NCBI GenBank assembly: GCA_009746045.1
Contig: RPFO01000132.1
Coordinates: 745,590 to 809,589 of the forward strand
DNA length: 64,000 bases
Direction of reading: 5' to 3'
DNA from: Mesostigma viride
Taxonomy: Eukaryota; Streptophyta; Mesostigmatophyceae; Mesostigmatales; Mesostigmataceae
Shown here: positions 1-12,200 of the stretch, piece after piece
How positions within the stretch are numbered: the stretch's first letter is position 1
Layout of the letters: each line of letters starts with the position of its first letter
Notes under the pieces: generated by a model
What the model was told of the DNA's origin: nothing
Seen by the model: only the letters and a program-made list of their open reading frames with translations
Databases searched by the model: none
Made by a program: the position numbers and the translations under genes

Positions 1-2027
1 TGAGCACCTGTCACGGCACCCGGCCCACCAAAGACCCCAAGCTGGGGAAAAGGTGCGGACCGGAGGTAATCATTTTCTTTTCTTTTAGTTAACCGGGCGA
101 GGAACTACGCCTGGCCGGTTAACAACTGGAAGTCTCACCACTGGCCAAGTGGCCGGTGCAACCAGTGCTTTTGGGATTTTGCTCCGCAGCACCCATAGCT
201 GCGGCTGCCGCCGCAACGACAACGAGCAAAGAAAGAGGCCGACAAAACCAGCCAGAGCGGCTTTTAGTTGCAAAACCTCCCTTATCCCTAGCTAACTGAC
301 GTCATTAGACCCTTATGTTCAGTGATGCTAGTAAGACGCTAACCGTACAGACCGGGGGTAGAATATCCCGAATCTGCACGGCTAGTATTAAATAATGCGT
401 AGGTTGTTCTTTTCAGGGGCACTGCACCTCACGCCCCGTTCCGCCCGGGTATAATCAACCCAAGCGCGGAACGCACATTTTATTTAATTCATTTTTCAAC
501 CATGCACTATATTGCATCTACTAATCACAAAAGCTCTAGCCAAACAGCTACGAGAAAACACTACGACCTATAAGCCGCTCATCCAGCGGCCTCTTGTTCC
601 CGCATTCACGTATAGAAGAAACTCCGTTCAAAGAACCCCGATTCATGTCCCACGTAGCTCCCACAAAAACCAGCATCTTCATTAAAACAATAAGTGGAAG
701 CATACATGTGACACTAATTGACATGCCCGGAGGCACGCCGTTCAAGGCCCTTCATGAAGTACGTTGCCCAATCACCCCCGCCCTGGCTTTCCCTTGAAGC
801 CGCACTCCACCTTGCTCGTTGTCACAAGTGACCGCCCTGCCGCAAAACGGGAGCCCCCCCACATCGGGAGGCGTGTGCCCGGCGGCTGTGGATGCATGGC
901 CAGGCCCAAAAAGGCCCAGCGCATTCGCACTGCGATTGCGCACGGCCAGCCTATCATGACCCCTCTCGGGGCCCCGAGTCGGTATACCGCTATGGCCGTC
1001 TCCCCATAGACCCGGGGTGCTTCGAGAAAAAACGTGGACCTAGCCCAGACCCCGCCAGCCCAGTTGCCCGAGGCCACAGCGCCAGGCACCTGGCTGAACG
1101 AGAGTCCGTTCAGCCAAGACCGCATCCCCCCCCGAGGTTTCTATGCGTGGGGAAAAAATTTCTAGCTTAGGCGCTTTTCCCATCGCCGTCCCCAGCCCCA
1201 ACCACCCCCCCCTCGGCGAAAGGCAATTGCAAAGTTTGCTGGCCAGCAGCAATTTCCGAAGAAAAAGCCTCAGGCCGCGGACCAAGACACGGGTTGCCAG
1301 TGCCAGCCATCCGGCTCCAACCCGGGGTGCAAGCATCCCCAGGTACGGAGCACCAGCTCGCGCACTGGGCCGACCGAGCGACAGTTGAGCACCTGTCACG
1401 GCACCCGGCCCACCAAAGACCCCAAGCTGGGGAAAAGGTGCGGACCGGAGGTAATCATTTTCTTTTCTTTTAGTTAACCGGGCGAGGAACTACGCCTGGC
1501 CGGTTAACAACTGGAAGTCTCACCACTGGCCAAGTGGCCGGTGCAACCAGTGCTTTTGGGATTTTGCTCCGCAGCACCCATAGCTGCGGCTGCCGCCGCA
1601 ACGACAACGAGCAAAGAAAGAGGCCGACAAAACCAGCCAGAGCGGCTTTTAGTTGCAAAACCTCCCTTATCCCTAGCTAACTGACGTCATTAAACCCTTA
1701 TGTTCAGTGATGCTAGTAAGACGCTAACCGTACAGACCGGGTAGAATATCCCGAATCTGCAGGGCTAGTATTAAATAATGCGTAGGTTGTTCTTTTCAGG
1801 GGCACTGCACCTCACGCCCCGTTCCGCCCGGGTATAATCAACCCAAACGCGGAACGCACATTTTATTTAATTCATTTTTCAACCACACACTATACTGCAT
1901 CTACTAATCACAAAAGCTCTAGCCAAACAGCTACGAGAAAACACTACGACCTATAAGCCGCTCAATCAGCGGCCTCTTGTTCCCGCATTCACGTATAGAA
2001 GAAACTCCGTTCAAAGAACCCCGATTC
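1..2027. repeat. 1.4-kb-period direct repeat, possible LTR pair
   Basis: Bases 1-644 recur at 1386-2027 with only scattered substitutions and a 2-bp indel, separated by about 740 unique bases. The layout, two copies around a short spacer, resembles the LTRs of a small non-autonomous retroelement, but I cannot see TG/CA ends, a primer site or a polypurine tract, and the left copy may extend beyond the window. A tandem repeat with a unit of about 1,385 bp is the alternative. Open frames in both copies, including a 62-codon minus-strand one, are duplicated along with the DNA and have no recognisable domain. Confidence 0.6.
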
Positions 2028-2830
2028 CTTGTATGCAGGGCAGTGAGCCAGTGAGCCAACTGTGTATTCTAGTAACGCTTATTAGTGTCACAAACATGTC
2101 AGTGAGTGAGAAATGGTTCAAACAGCCCTGAAAACCATCAAATCTAGTGGTCACGTACGTTCGTGTACTATACCGTATTATACCTTGATTTACTTTATAC
2201 GGACCCTGTGTGTATAACCGCGTATTACGTATAATGGAACTCTGACCCCGATGGATGGATGGGTGGGGACACACAATCCTACCGGTCTAATCTATCTACG
2301 ACATCAAGCCAACTCTAGTCTAAGCTCTCTACCCTAGCTCTCTTCATGTATTATTTAGTTAGTTAGCTAGGTGGTATGCAGTGATTGTGGAAATGTTAGG
2401 CCATTCATGGTTGACTAGCAGAATTTCCAGGCCTGCATTTGTAAAACCGTCATGGTTGGCCATTAGTGGTTGAGTAGCGGACAGCTAGCATTACCATGCA
2501 TTGGTACAACCGTTCATTCTCAATTAATGTTGGCTTTCAAAATATGCCGTGTCATTGATATTAAAATTAAAAAATTAAATTTGGAACATATCTCCGTTCA
2601 TTCATGAAGTGAGACAACTATGCCTGGACATTCATTTATATTTATTCATTGATTTTTTATAATTTCATGGACATTGGCTATTCCGATTTAATGATGATAT
2701 GGGTGGTAGCAGTATGAGTTAGCATCTTTGACACAGGAGTGTAACTCGCGACTCACACTAACTACTACTTGGAATCATGTCATATCAATTCAGATTAGTA
2801 ATTGAGCTTAGATTGCATGCAGGCCTTATA
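2028..2830. other. AT-rich stretch without genes
   Basis: There is no credible coding region. The stretch is AT-rich from about 2340 onward and shows no repeat structure that I recognise. Confidence 0.5.
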
Positions 2831-2942
2831 TCAAGGAGACAACCAGATATGTTACTATTATCAAGGAGACAACCAGCGCAGGCCAAAAATCATGTCAAGG
2901 AGACAACCAGCACACTATTATTATTATCAAGGAGACAACCAG
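2831..2942 (+). repeat. Four copies of TCAAGGAGACAACCAG
   Basis: The 16-mer TCAAGGAGACAACCAG starts at 2831, 2861, 2895 and 2927, with 14-18 bp of variable spacer. The last copy with its downstream bases recurs in reverse complement near 41928-41955, and a near match (TAAGGAGACAACCC) lies inside the LTRs at 58.6 and 60.9 kb. It therefore looks like a dispersed repeat motif and not a single locus. Confidence 0.75.
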
Positions 2943-2999
2943 CGCAGGCCAGAAATCGGGCGTATGCTCACATGATACGGCATTGGAATATCCCATGTC

Positions 3000-3951
3000 T
3001 CCATCACTTGCACTTTGTGCGCACCGAGCCACCCATGCAGTCGCCCACCCATGCAGCCACCTGGCCACCCGCCCACACAACTACTACTCACACACTCGCG
3101 TGCCCGTACACCTAGACACCCACCCGTCCACCCACCCAGCTAGTGACCCACCCACCCAGCCAGCTGCGCACGTGCTAACCCACCTTTTATAACCACGCGT
3201 GCACCTAGGCACCCAACCACCTACCAACCCACTTGGACATCCACCCACCCACCAAGGCACCTGCGCAACCCACATACCAATCAGGTAATAAGGAGGCATT
3301 CACCCATCCAATGAGCCAACCACCCAATCACCCAACCACCTAAACACCCAGCCAGCTGGCCCCATATGCACCCATGCGGCCGCCCACCCTTGACCCACCC
3401 ACGCACCTACTTAAGTACCACTCAACCACTCACTGCCCCCACACCCTTATACCCACTGACCCACCCACACATGCATTTTCTCAGCCAGCCAGCCACCTAC
3501 CTCACCCCCAACGTGCATAGCCCTTTTCTCCCGCGATAGGAGACGGTCCCAACCATTAACCCATCCACGCATCCATATCCGTGCGCGCACCCGTCCATCT
3601 ACCCGTCCCTTCGCCCACCCACCCACATAGTCATCTACACATCCACCAGCCACCAACCACCAATGGCCTACCCACCAACCCACCCACCCACACGCATCCC
3701 TAATAACCATGCAACCAACCACCAACCCACCACCCTCAATACCGTGCCATTGTTTCACTCACGAATCCAACAACCCACCCACTTCGCAGTCCCCAAAGCC
3801 TATCAATCACCCAGCCACCTGGACATCTACCTATGACCGACCACCCTTGTACTCATCCACCCACCATGACCAGCCAGCCAGCCAGCCAGCCACCCTTTCC
3901 AGCTGCCTGTGCTCCCAGCTTCTCGGCCAGCCATTTACCAAGGCATCCACC
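3000..3951. repeat. CCACCC-rich minisatellite
   Basis: Nearly a kilobase of degenerate CCACCC, CCAACC and CAGCCAGC units. Open frames rich in Pro/Thr/His on one strand and Gly/Trp/Val on the other follow from this composition and are not genes. The same composition resumes at 40016, on the other side of the Gypsy element, so that element probably split one satellite block. Confidence 0.8.
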
Positions 3952-4619
3952 TGTTACGTCCCAGCCCAGACACACCTAGCCTGAGCCACGTAGCGAAAGA
4001 TCTACCATGCCGGAATTAGGAAGATTCAAGGTGGCCTAATGCAGATTGCGCTTCACAACTGGGGTCGTGAGAAATCTGGCACCGCGACTTGATGCCAAGC
4101 TAATTAATACACACTTATAATGGCTAGCAATACCAATTACAAATGGATAGTTGCCCCAGGTTTAATGTGTAGGCGTATTCGCACTTATCATTCATCAAAC
4201 CAAGAGGACGAGACTCTCGTCCTCGGACCAATTTCACCTAGGTCTGCCACTACGCTGGCAAGGGGCGCCGACATGGCGCCGACCTTCCAAAGCATGCAGT
4301 CCACACAAGATCCTCGGGTCGACATCGACCCTCGCCTACAGAATCCACGCATGAGTACAATATCTCAACTAGCTATAAAGTACGCAGCGCGGCGCGACTG
4401 CACCGGCCCCTAGAAGATACACGCATACAACAACCTAGGCCCAAAATAACTGGTCCGAATCACCCAAACTGTCATAGTTCCATACAAAAGTCCTGACCAA
4501 GGGACAATTCCCAAATTAAGTCCCGAAATGAGTCCCAAAGTCCTACGGACCATGACAACAAGTCAAACTACATAATTTATTCCATTGTTACGTCCGTCCA
4601 AAAGGGCCGGGACGTAACA
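3952..4619 (-). repeat. 3' LTR of Gypsy A
   Basis: 668 bp with inverted ends TGTTACG/CGTAACA. It is the left LTR on the map but the 3' LTR of the minus-strand element, because the polypurine tract abuts its right edge. A diverged relative is the LTR at 53882-54560. Confidence 0.85.
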
Positions 4620-7600
4620 CTCCTCCCCCCCACGGGGGTCGGTAGTCCCTACCGTACAAGAGATAGAAAGGAAACAAGTAAGCTACTATAAGAGTACTAT
4701 GTCCCAACCCCGGTTCACCCGCGGGTTAGTAATACCAATTCCTCTAGAGGTTGATACACAGGACCAACCCTGACGTAGTAGCATGAAACATGGTGACAGG
4801 ATCATTCCGCCATCCGTCATAAAACTCTCACAACCATCTCAGCGACCGCCGTTGTTGACGCGCCGATCCACTGGAGCCACCTTAGGGGCGCCACCGCGTG
4901 CCCTATCCCATCCACATAATAATGCACAGTCCATGTAATCCCGCGCAACCAGTCCTGAGGTCCTGAGCAGCCTCAAACTTGATGAAATGTTGACCATAGG
5001 GGTACTATGTCCCAGCCCTTGTGCACCAACGGGCCAGGGAAACCAGGTCCCCCCAGACTTGCCACGCAAGGGCAACTCTTTATATAGCCAATCGGGACTG
5101 TCAGCAGGAGGGAATATTTTTCATGCATACAACTTGATGATCCGGCCGACGAGGTGGCCAGTCATGTATCCCGTCCAGCCGAAACCCAGCCTTACAGCGC
5201 GACTGATGCGCGTAATCACATGACGATTAAGAAGTACTACTAGCGTCGACGACGGTGAGGCACAGCATGCAGTGCAGGCCCCCTGCTCAGAAGCGAGGGC
5301 GTGCACCAGAAGAATCTGATCCATCGCCTCACTACCGACAGTTGTACGCGTCCTCTCAAATACAGGCGCGCCGTGAGCCAACCGACCATGCAACGTGGCC
5401 GTCCCTGGCCGCCGCTGGAGTGGCTGTATAGAGGGGGGAAGCCCTAGCGTGGCCGCTAGAGTGCGCCTCCCCTGCACCTGCGAACGCATGCAGGTGCCCG
5501 CAAGGCCCTAGTGTGTCCACTAGAGTGCGCCCCGCCGTCTCTATCCAGCACAGGAAACAGTCAAAGTCGATCAACACCGGAAACTTGGATAATATGGCAC
5601 GTTAAGTGCCCAAAACTAGCAGGGCCCCAGCGTGTCCACTGGAGTGCGCCCTGCCAACTCCTCCACGAAGCTGCAGTAGTTTAGGTTAGTTAAGTCGCTG
5701 GTCCCCGCATTCCTTACTGCCAATGTGCCTGAACTCCTCCGCAAGCGGGGGAAAACTCCTCAGCTCGCAGTCACACCCTCCGTGACACTCGCACCGCAAG
5801 AGCACGGTTGATGTTTGCGCAGGCCCATATGCATGTGATGCTCGAGGCCGCCGATGTGGACTGCATAGCGCCCGCAATGCACGCACTTATATAATGCAAT
5901 GGGCAGGTCGGGGAATGACACGCCTTGCAGGAACTGTCGTATCAGTAACGTTGCCCCTGCGAGACACCGTGCTGCTCATGGAGTAGGGCCGAAGCAATCC
6001 CGCAGTCCCAAACAAGAGCTCCTCGGGCTCGATCGCGCCCAGCACATACAGCGCTCGTGGACCGGGGTCAATGCCGCGCACGACCGATCACCGCCTGTCC
6101 ACCCCGCTTGACTGTCTTGCGCAGGATCCCCACTCCCGCAACAGAAACACGCCCCTATGTATGGAGTCCCCACCGCGCATTGCCACATCCCCCACTCGAA
6201 GCTTGAGGGCCTCTCACCACCCCTGTACCAGTGCATGGCCATGGGGTAGAGTACGTTTTGAAGCCCATACAGCCCGCCCGCCATGCACATGGAACGCCCT
6301 GCTCTGAGTCCCTCATCCATGCAACCTCGTAGGCGTGCGGACACGAGCCACTTGCAAATCACGCTCGATCGGCCTCCACCAGTGGTGCAAGGAACAACTC
6401 CCTACCGGGCTCAGCCCACAGGAGGGACGCGAACACTGCGCGATGGTAGCCATGCACAGGGTCGCGGGCAGTGACTAGGTGCTCAGACTCCAGCAGCTCG
6501 ATCCTGCCTGCCTCTCCGTCTCGGGTCGCCGTTACTACAGTCCCCGTGACTCGCCCTCGACGGCCAGATCCCGCACGTCCCATGTACCTCAGTGCTCTGC
6601 CATGGCTCAGCGCGCGTCAGCGCCGGGTCCGCTCAGAGCGGATGTACCGGCCCTATGCAGTGATACCGGGTGTTACTCGGACACCGGCAGTCTGCGGGGC
6701 GACAGCGCCACATCATGTGGCATCGGCACCATGCACGCGCACTGTTGAGGCGGTGAGACAATGACCGGACACCGCCACCTGCTTCTGATGCAACCACGAC
6801 CGGCACCAGCGCAACCAGTGCAACCACGACCGGCTGGGTCATCCACCACTACTGCCGGCAGTACGTGCTGTCGCCATGCAACTGCACCGTGCCCGCATAT
6901 GCTTGCAGCCCCGGGGGCCCTTACTCCCCACGGTCGCGGCGGACGCGGGCGCGCCCCGCATGCACGGTTACTCGAGCCCAGGAGTGCCCTGACCCAGCTA
7001 GGCGTCGACTCAATGCCGGGGTAGCCAATTGGTTGGCTACCGACAATTCAACAAGGTGCTGTACATCTGTTTGCCGGCCGACCACGATTCAGTACAGGCT
7101 CCGCCCTGCCTGATCGCCCAGTCGCATCGGGGTTGCAACAGCCTCCCCGCACCGTGCCGTCTCCATGCACCGTGTCGCAATGGTGAGATTAATCACGTAC
7201 GGGTGCACGAGAAGCGAGGCGCGTCCCTCATGCGCCAGGAAGTCAGGGAGCCGTGACTCATAGCCGCCAGCCGGAAGACTCCCTATAATAATACTTGGCC
7301 GCGTGCCATGGGACTCCGCGTCCGTTGGTCACGCGGGACGCGACGTGCAGTCAGGCCGTAGTCTGGGGTCACTGGCACTCGCTGCCGAATCCGGCATCCC
7401 ACGCGGAGATGCCTCGGTACGGACGTCTTAGTAGTAGAATCATCAAGCATCCGGTGAGCCCATGTCCAAAAAGGCCAGGACCATGTGCACATGCGGTGCT
7501 GAGTGCCTGACGTGGTCCTCTTTGGGACGACCCGTTCAAGCCCACCGCCAACTGCAGATTATCCCATAGAGAATATATCATGGAGAAAGTATATTACATA

Positions 7601-7993
7601 GAAAATAGAGAATATCGAAATTATATAATATCCGCACGCTGGCGCCTCGATCCCTGGCATGGCAGTAGAAGGGTCGTCGGATCCACGCGCGGCTGCGCAT
7701 CGATCCCTGGCATGGCAGTAGAAGGGTCGTCGGATCCACGCGCGGCTGCGCGGTGGATTCCTACCTAGATGGCCGGCTCGATCCAAAGCCGAACCGTGCC
7801 GATCATACAGGAGCTAGATATAGTTAAGAAGAGTATGGTATCATAAAGAAGTGTAGTGGACCAGTACAAGTACTTAGTATATAAAAGGTAGGTATAGTAG
7901 AGAAGTATATGGTATTATTAGTAGCCATCTGCGACCCCTCCCCTTCCCCCGGGGACGACGCGTCCACGCGATCGTCCAATTACTGCCAAGGAG
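4620..7993 (-). other. Gypsy A internal region without recognisable pol
   Basis: This is where reverse transcriptase, RNase H and integrase should lie in a minus-strand Gypsy, and 3.4 kb would be room enough, but I find no YxDD, RNase H or HHCC pattern in any frame. A 53-bp unit is tandemly duplicated at 7647-7699 and 7700-7752, and 7560-7640 and 7790-7915 are AT-rich. Either pol has decayed beyond recognition or it was replaced by unrelated sequence, which would make the element non-autonomous. Confidence 0.5.
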
Positions 7994-8377
7994 TCAAGGA
8001 TGCTGGACCGCCGGGCGCTCGTGTGTAATGCTATGTGCCCTATACTCGCTGTCAGGGCACCTGCACAAGGAACCATCGGGAAACCAAACCACTCGCCGGC
8101 GCACGCGAATGTCCACATCCTGCGCGTCCAAAGTCGAGCCCAATGATGATGTCCGCTGCGCCCAGCGGTGCGATGGTCGCAGCCAGGTCGAACGGGGTGC
8201 CTTGCAGCACACCTTTGATAACTGCCAGACCGGGCGATTGGTGTTGGCGACCATCCGAGTGGGGCAGATGCACGGCCGTCCGGTGTGGGGGCTGTGCGTC
8301 AGTCCCAGCCGGCGCACCAGTGCCGCGTTGATGAAGGACATGGAAGCGCCTGTGTCGACCAAAAACTTGATATCCAT
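7994..8377 (-). pseudogene. Gypsy A aspartic protease remnant
   Basis: The translation begins with a retropepsin active site (LVDTGASMSFI). The matching frame of the same stretch gives the second half of the fold (GAADIIIGLDF) and a block (RRRVVWFPDGS) that is nearly the same as in the plus-strand Gypsy near 61.5 kb. These parts lie in different frames, so the gene is broken. It is separated from gag by about 550 bp of repeat-bearing DNA. Confidence 0.75.
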
Positions 8378-8928
8378 GACGGTTGGTTGGCCGTGTCTGA
8401 ATATATTATTACATTCTCATATATAAAATATCCCATTACCGCCAACGGTACCCCATATAAAACCACTAGTGCTAGACGCCTAATAGTAATTTCCCATTAC
8501 CGCCAACGGCGTCTATGCATGGGGTCAGTGTATGATTCCAAACACCCCCCTTACTGCTGATCACAGGGTGACCTGCTACTGTGCAGGACCAATGCACCCT
8601 TCGTACTACTGACATCATGATAACAGGGTGACCTGCTACTGTGCAGGACCAATGCACCCTTGGTATTTGGTACAAATGTGGGGCAAAACATACACCCCCC
8701 CCTTGCCCTACACAGGTGGGCATTCTCAGAATGGCTATTAAGGTGGCCAGCCACTAGGACTGGAAAAGCGCACCGGAATGAACATATTATAAAAATATAA
8801 TTATTAGTTAAATATACTAATATAGTAATATATATTATAGTATACTTCCCAGCGGCAAACTCGTAACCGGCCACTGCTGGTGACTCAAAGGTCGCACGCT
8901 GTCCGGAGGCTAGTCGTGAGCCTCGATC
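8378..8928. repeat. Repeat-bearing spacer between gag and protease
   Basis: A 40-bp unit beginning ACAGGGTGACCTGCTACTGT occurs at 8562-8601 and 8622-8661, and CCCATTACCGCCAACGG occurs near 8431 and 8492. The rest is AT-rich. It looks like an insertion or expansion in the gag-protease linker. I see no coding potential. Confidence 0.55.
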
Positions 8929-10620
8929 TCATTGGCCGCGCGCAGCACGCCCTTGGTAGAACTCATCGCTGGCGGCCGCGGCTGCTGGTGCTGAGTCGTG
9001 AACTGCCGGGCCTGCTGGCGCCCGCTCATCCGCCTTGCGGGGCTTGTCCCTTGGGCCGGAAGAGTCCGGGCGACTGCCGAACGCCGGGCCTGAAAACCTG
9101 GGCTCGGTCTCCCCCGTGCCACGTCCAGCGTGCCTGCTACGGAGTTTGGGGCAGTCGCGCCTGAGGTGACCCACCTCAAAGCACATGAAGCAACGGGCTT
9201 TACTCGCGTCGATGGCGTTGAGCCCATGGTCAGCGTTCCCGTCCTCCAGGTCATCGGGGGAGTCATAGTTCTCCTCGCCGTCGTGCGGGGGACCTGATCG
9301 GTAGAACCGACGCACCGATGGTGCGCGCCCGCGAGCCACGACGTCGGCCACCTGCAGAAGATACCGCTGGATTTTCAGGATATCCCACTCATCCCAGGGG
9401 ACCTCAGCGTAGTGCTTCAGTACCTCATCCTGCAGCTCGGGACTGAGGGCCTCAATGAACCGGATCTTGTACTCGTACCAGGTCATGTCTGTCAGGTAGG
9501 CGGCGCTGGACTCAAACTGGGACAGGAACTCGCGATACGGAGTGGTCCGCCCTGGCGCAGCTTGCCGAAGGCGAGTCGCTCGTGGATCTCCGCGTCTGGG
9601 GGTACCAACTTGCGGCGCACCCTGTCCATCAACTCCTCCACGGTTTGCGGGTACGACTGGGATGCGATGCTCTCACAGTTCAGGATGCTCACCACCGAAG
9701 GATCCATGCAGGTGTTGACAATGTGCGGGATCAGATCGCAGGTGGCAAGTTCCCAACTGTGGTGGTTGCACCAGACGGTATACTGCTGTTGCCACATGCG
9801 TCCCCATTCGTCGATCTCCCGCGGTTTCATGCCCGCGTGCAGCTTGGGAACATTCTTGAACGTGGGCATCGGTGGGGCCTTTACCGCGTTGGTGATGGGC
9901 CCACCGACGTCTACGTAGGAGATGGAGCCGAAGACGGGGGGCTGCGACCGGGGGAGAGATCCGGACCTGGACGGCGTACCATGAGTCCGCCGCACCTGTA
10001 CTGATGAGGGATGTTCGTACCCCGGGTCATCCAAGGCCACCCTGCTGAAATTAAGGTTGCCGACAGGCGCAGGCGATGGGACCACACTGCTGTCAAACAC
10101 CCGTGGACGCTGCGGTTGGGGTACCGGACGCTGGACGGGCGTATGAGTCTCCTCGCCTCGGGCAGTGACACTACTTCTGTCATCCCCTGGCCTGGCCCGT
10201 GGTCTATGAGTGCCAGCAGGTGGGCCCTGCGTTACTGGTTCCTCGTCAACCTCGCCAGTCCCCTCCAGATCGTCGAACTCGCCATCTGCCCCTGGAATCT
10301 CCCCATCCTCATCCGAATTCCATAGCGCCGTGGGTAGCAGGGAGGTGCTGCCGAAGGACACTCTGCGTCTGCCCCGGTGGGTGGGGCCCGGCGGAGGTCC
10401 CTGGGGACGCCCCCGCCCCGCCCAAGGATGCGATGGCCGCCCTGTAGCTGACTGCTGATAACGGTAGTGCAGGGTATCTTCATTCTCGTCTCCCTGCTGC
10501 TCAGGCCCATGGGGTAGCCACTGTAGTCTCGTCTGAGGTTGTTGTTGCCGCGGTCGGGGCTGCTGTTGTTGCCGTTGCTGCTGCGGTGACGGTTGCTGTT
10601 GCTGCTGCTGCTGCTGCTGT

Positions 10621-10656
<36 letters not shown>

Positions 10657-10985
10657 GGCAGCTGCTGCCGTTGCTGCTGCTGGAAACCCTGCTGCTGCTG
10701 TTGCTGCTGCTGCCGTTGCTGCTGCTGGAAACCCCGCTGGAGCATCTCCTGGCTGCGCCCGTCTCCCCCTTGTTCCACCCTGGAGTCTGGACTGTCATCA
10801 TCTGATGAATCTCTGCGGCCCTGGTCTCTGGATCGTGGGGAGTCTTCCGCAGGTCTCTCCCTGACCTCACCTGTACCTGTCCCTACTTGGACGTGCGGTG
10901 GTACCTCTACCACCTCTATACCTTGCTCGTGGTTGTCTACCTGTTCTATCTCTCTGTTGACAGGTTCTCTCCGTTTTCGTGGCAT
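8929..10985 (-). pseudogene. gag: Gypsy A gag (polyQ, CCHC zinc knuckle), frameshifted
   Basis: The start at 10985 opens a 497-codon frame: a charged N-terminus, a long glutamine tract from CAG/CTG repeats (about 10575-10735), a proline-rich linker, then the capsid-like block containing HAGMKPREIDEW and SYPQTVEELMDRVRRKL. A frameshift near 9550 moves the sequence into a second frame (8929-9486) that continues with TWYEYKIRFIEAL and ends in a CCHC knuckle, CFMCFEVGHLRRDC. The same order is found in the plus-strand Gypsy at 55757-57994, which confirms that the two frames form one gene. The product would be the structural Gag of the retrotransposon particle. Confidence 0.85.
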
Positions 10986-11104
10986 GGTGCTCGTACCGAT
11001 ACCTTACACTGCAGGCAACACCTCCCCAGTGAGAGAGAGAGAGAGAAAGAGAGCAACCACGTACTATATATATATATAGATCTGGGACGCACTACATCGC
11101 GTGC

Positions 11105-11671
11105 ATGGGTGGCCAGCAGAACCAGAACTGGTTCCTCTATCTCCATACCGCTCTCCTCCGGGTGGTGTGTGCCATGGTTCGGTCGGTCTTTCCCCACTCC
11201 ACCATTAAGTGCGAGGACGCGGATGGGGCCGCCCTCTACTCACCCAACCACCGCCCCGACATTACCGTGCTTGACTACGACGGGCAGGGTTGCCACCTGC
11301 TCATCGATGTCTCCGTGGCTCGGCCGCTTTCCGGTCGCCACATCCTCCGGGCGGCTGTGGATGCCGGCGCTGCTGCCGCTGTGGCTGAGCGCGACAAGTT
11401 TGCCTCCTACGGCAATGTGGGGCCCCACCGGGTCATCCCCTTTGTCCTTGAGGAGTTCGGGGCCATGGGCCCCAAGACAGCGGAGTTTTTCCACGAGTGC
11501 TGCCAGCGCCGTGAAGACCGCCTCGACCTCGAGGGTCAGACCGCCCCGTGGTCGGCCCGCACGTGGTCCTCGTATTGGCGGCAGCGTCTGTCACTCGCCC
11601 TCACTCGCACCGTGGCTGATGTGTTATTCCGCCGCACCCGGGCCGACTTTGTCGCGACCCATGCGGTCTAG
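11105..11671 (+). CDS. PD-(D/E)XK-like nuclease domain, retroelement-type fragment
   Basis: A 188-codon frame on the strand opposite to Gypsy gag. The core RPDITVLDYDG followed by LLIDVSVARP, with downstream AGAAAAVAERDKFASYG and VIPFVLEEFG, resembles the restriction-endonuclease-like C-terminal domain found in many reverse-transcriptase-bearing elements of green-lineage and invertebrate genomes. No reverse transcriptase lies upstream (the gag of Gypsy A is antisense there), so it is probably a 5'-truncated insertion into the Gypsy leader. The upstream 11033-11085 is GA and TA microsatellite. The assignment rests on pattern recall. Confidence 0.4.
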   Translation: MGGQQNQNWFLYLHTALLRVVCAMVRSVFPHSTIKCEDADGAALYSPNHRPDITVLDYDGQGCHLLIDVSVARPLSGRHILRAAVDAGAAAAVAERDKFASYGNVGPHRVIPFVLEEFGAMGPKTAEFFHECCQRREDRLDLEGQTAPWSARTWSSYWRQRLSLALTRTVADVLFRRTRADFVATHAV

Positions 11672-11880
11672 ATTCCTTCCAGGCCTGCATGGTGGGCCGG
11701 CAGCGCTGTTGCTGCGTGTAGTTTTGTGATGTATAGTTAGTTGTACCTTGTGCCGCTGGCGTGATCCTTGGATGTCTGTGTCAGATTACTATTAATTTCT
11801 TCAGGGTTATTCTCCCAGTTCTCGGGTTTTTCCTTATGTTGCATGCCTATCTCACCTCCGTAATCTATCATTCTCAATGA
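11672..11880. other. Left flank of provirus
   Basis: Noncoding DNA between the nuclease-like fragment and the outer inverted repeat of the virus. It presumably belongs to the Gypsy leader. I see no clear target duplication when comparing it with 35621 onward. Confidence 0.4.
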
Positions 11881-11981
11881 ATATATATAGATCCTCATTG
11901 AGTGATGGGGCCGTGTGGGGTACCGGGGAGCCATTCTTGAGTGATGATGGTTGAGTGATAAATTGAGTGATAAAATATTGG
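11881..11981 (+). repeat. Outer inverted repeat, left end of PLV
   Basis: Begins with an ATATATATAG tract, then CCTCATTGAGTGATGGGG and several TTGAGTGAT units. Bases 11893-11981 match the reverse complement of 35517-35605 with about two mismatches over 89 bp. Weaker similarity continues inward. I take it as the end of the integrated viral genome. Confidence 0.85.
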
Positions 11982-12200
11982 ATTTCGTAATTATTTACTG
12001 AAGCATGTGTCAGATGTGATTCCAGACCCTTGCCAGTATTGACTCAGATGGTAACGTGGCTCATTTCATTGTCAGGCTTGGAGTTGCCGCGGCCATTGGA
12101 AAGCTAGGCCGGGGTTTGATTGATACCGAAGTTGCTAACAATGTCGTAATACAACCAAGCAAGTTCGTATCAGATCAGGCAACCCATGAAAGGGGCGTGC

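Noticed and set aside
2831-2942. CRISPR array
   Set aside because: Only four 16-bp repeats with short irregular spacers, in a eukaryotic repeat context without cas genes. The motif recurs in retroelements.
3447-3758. Gly/Trp/Val-rich and Pro/Thr-rich proteins
   Set aside because: Translations of the CCACCC satellite. Composition alone explains the open frames.
10586-10864. Poly-Ala and poly-Leu plus-strand ORFs
   Set aside because: Antisense reading of the CAG/CTG tract of Gypsy gag.
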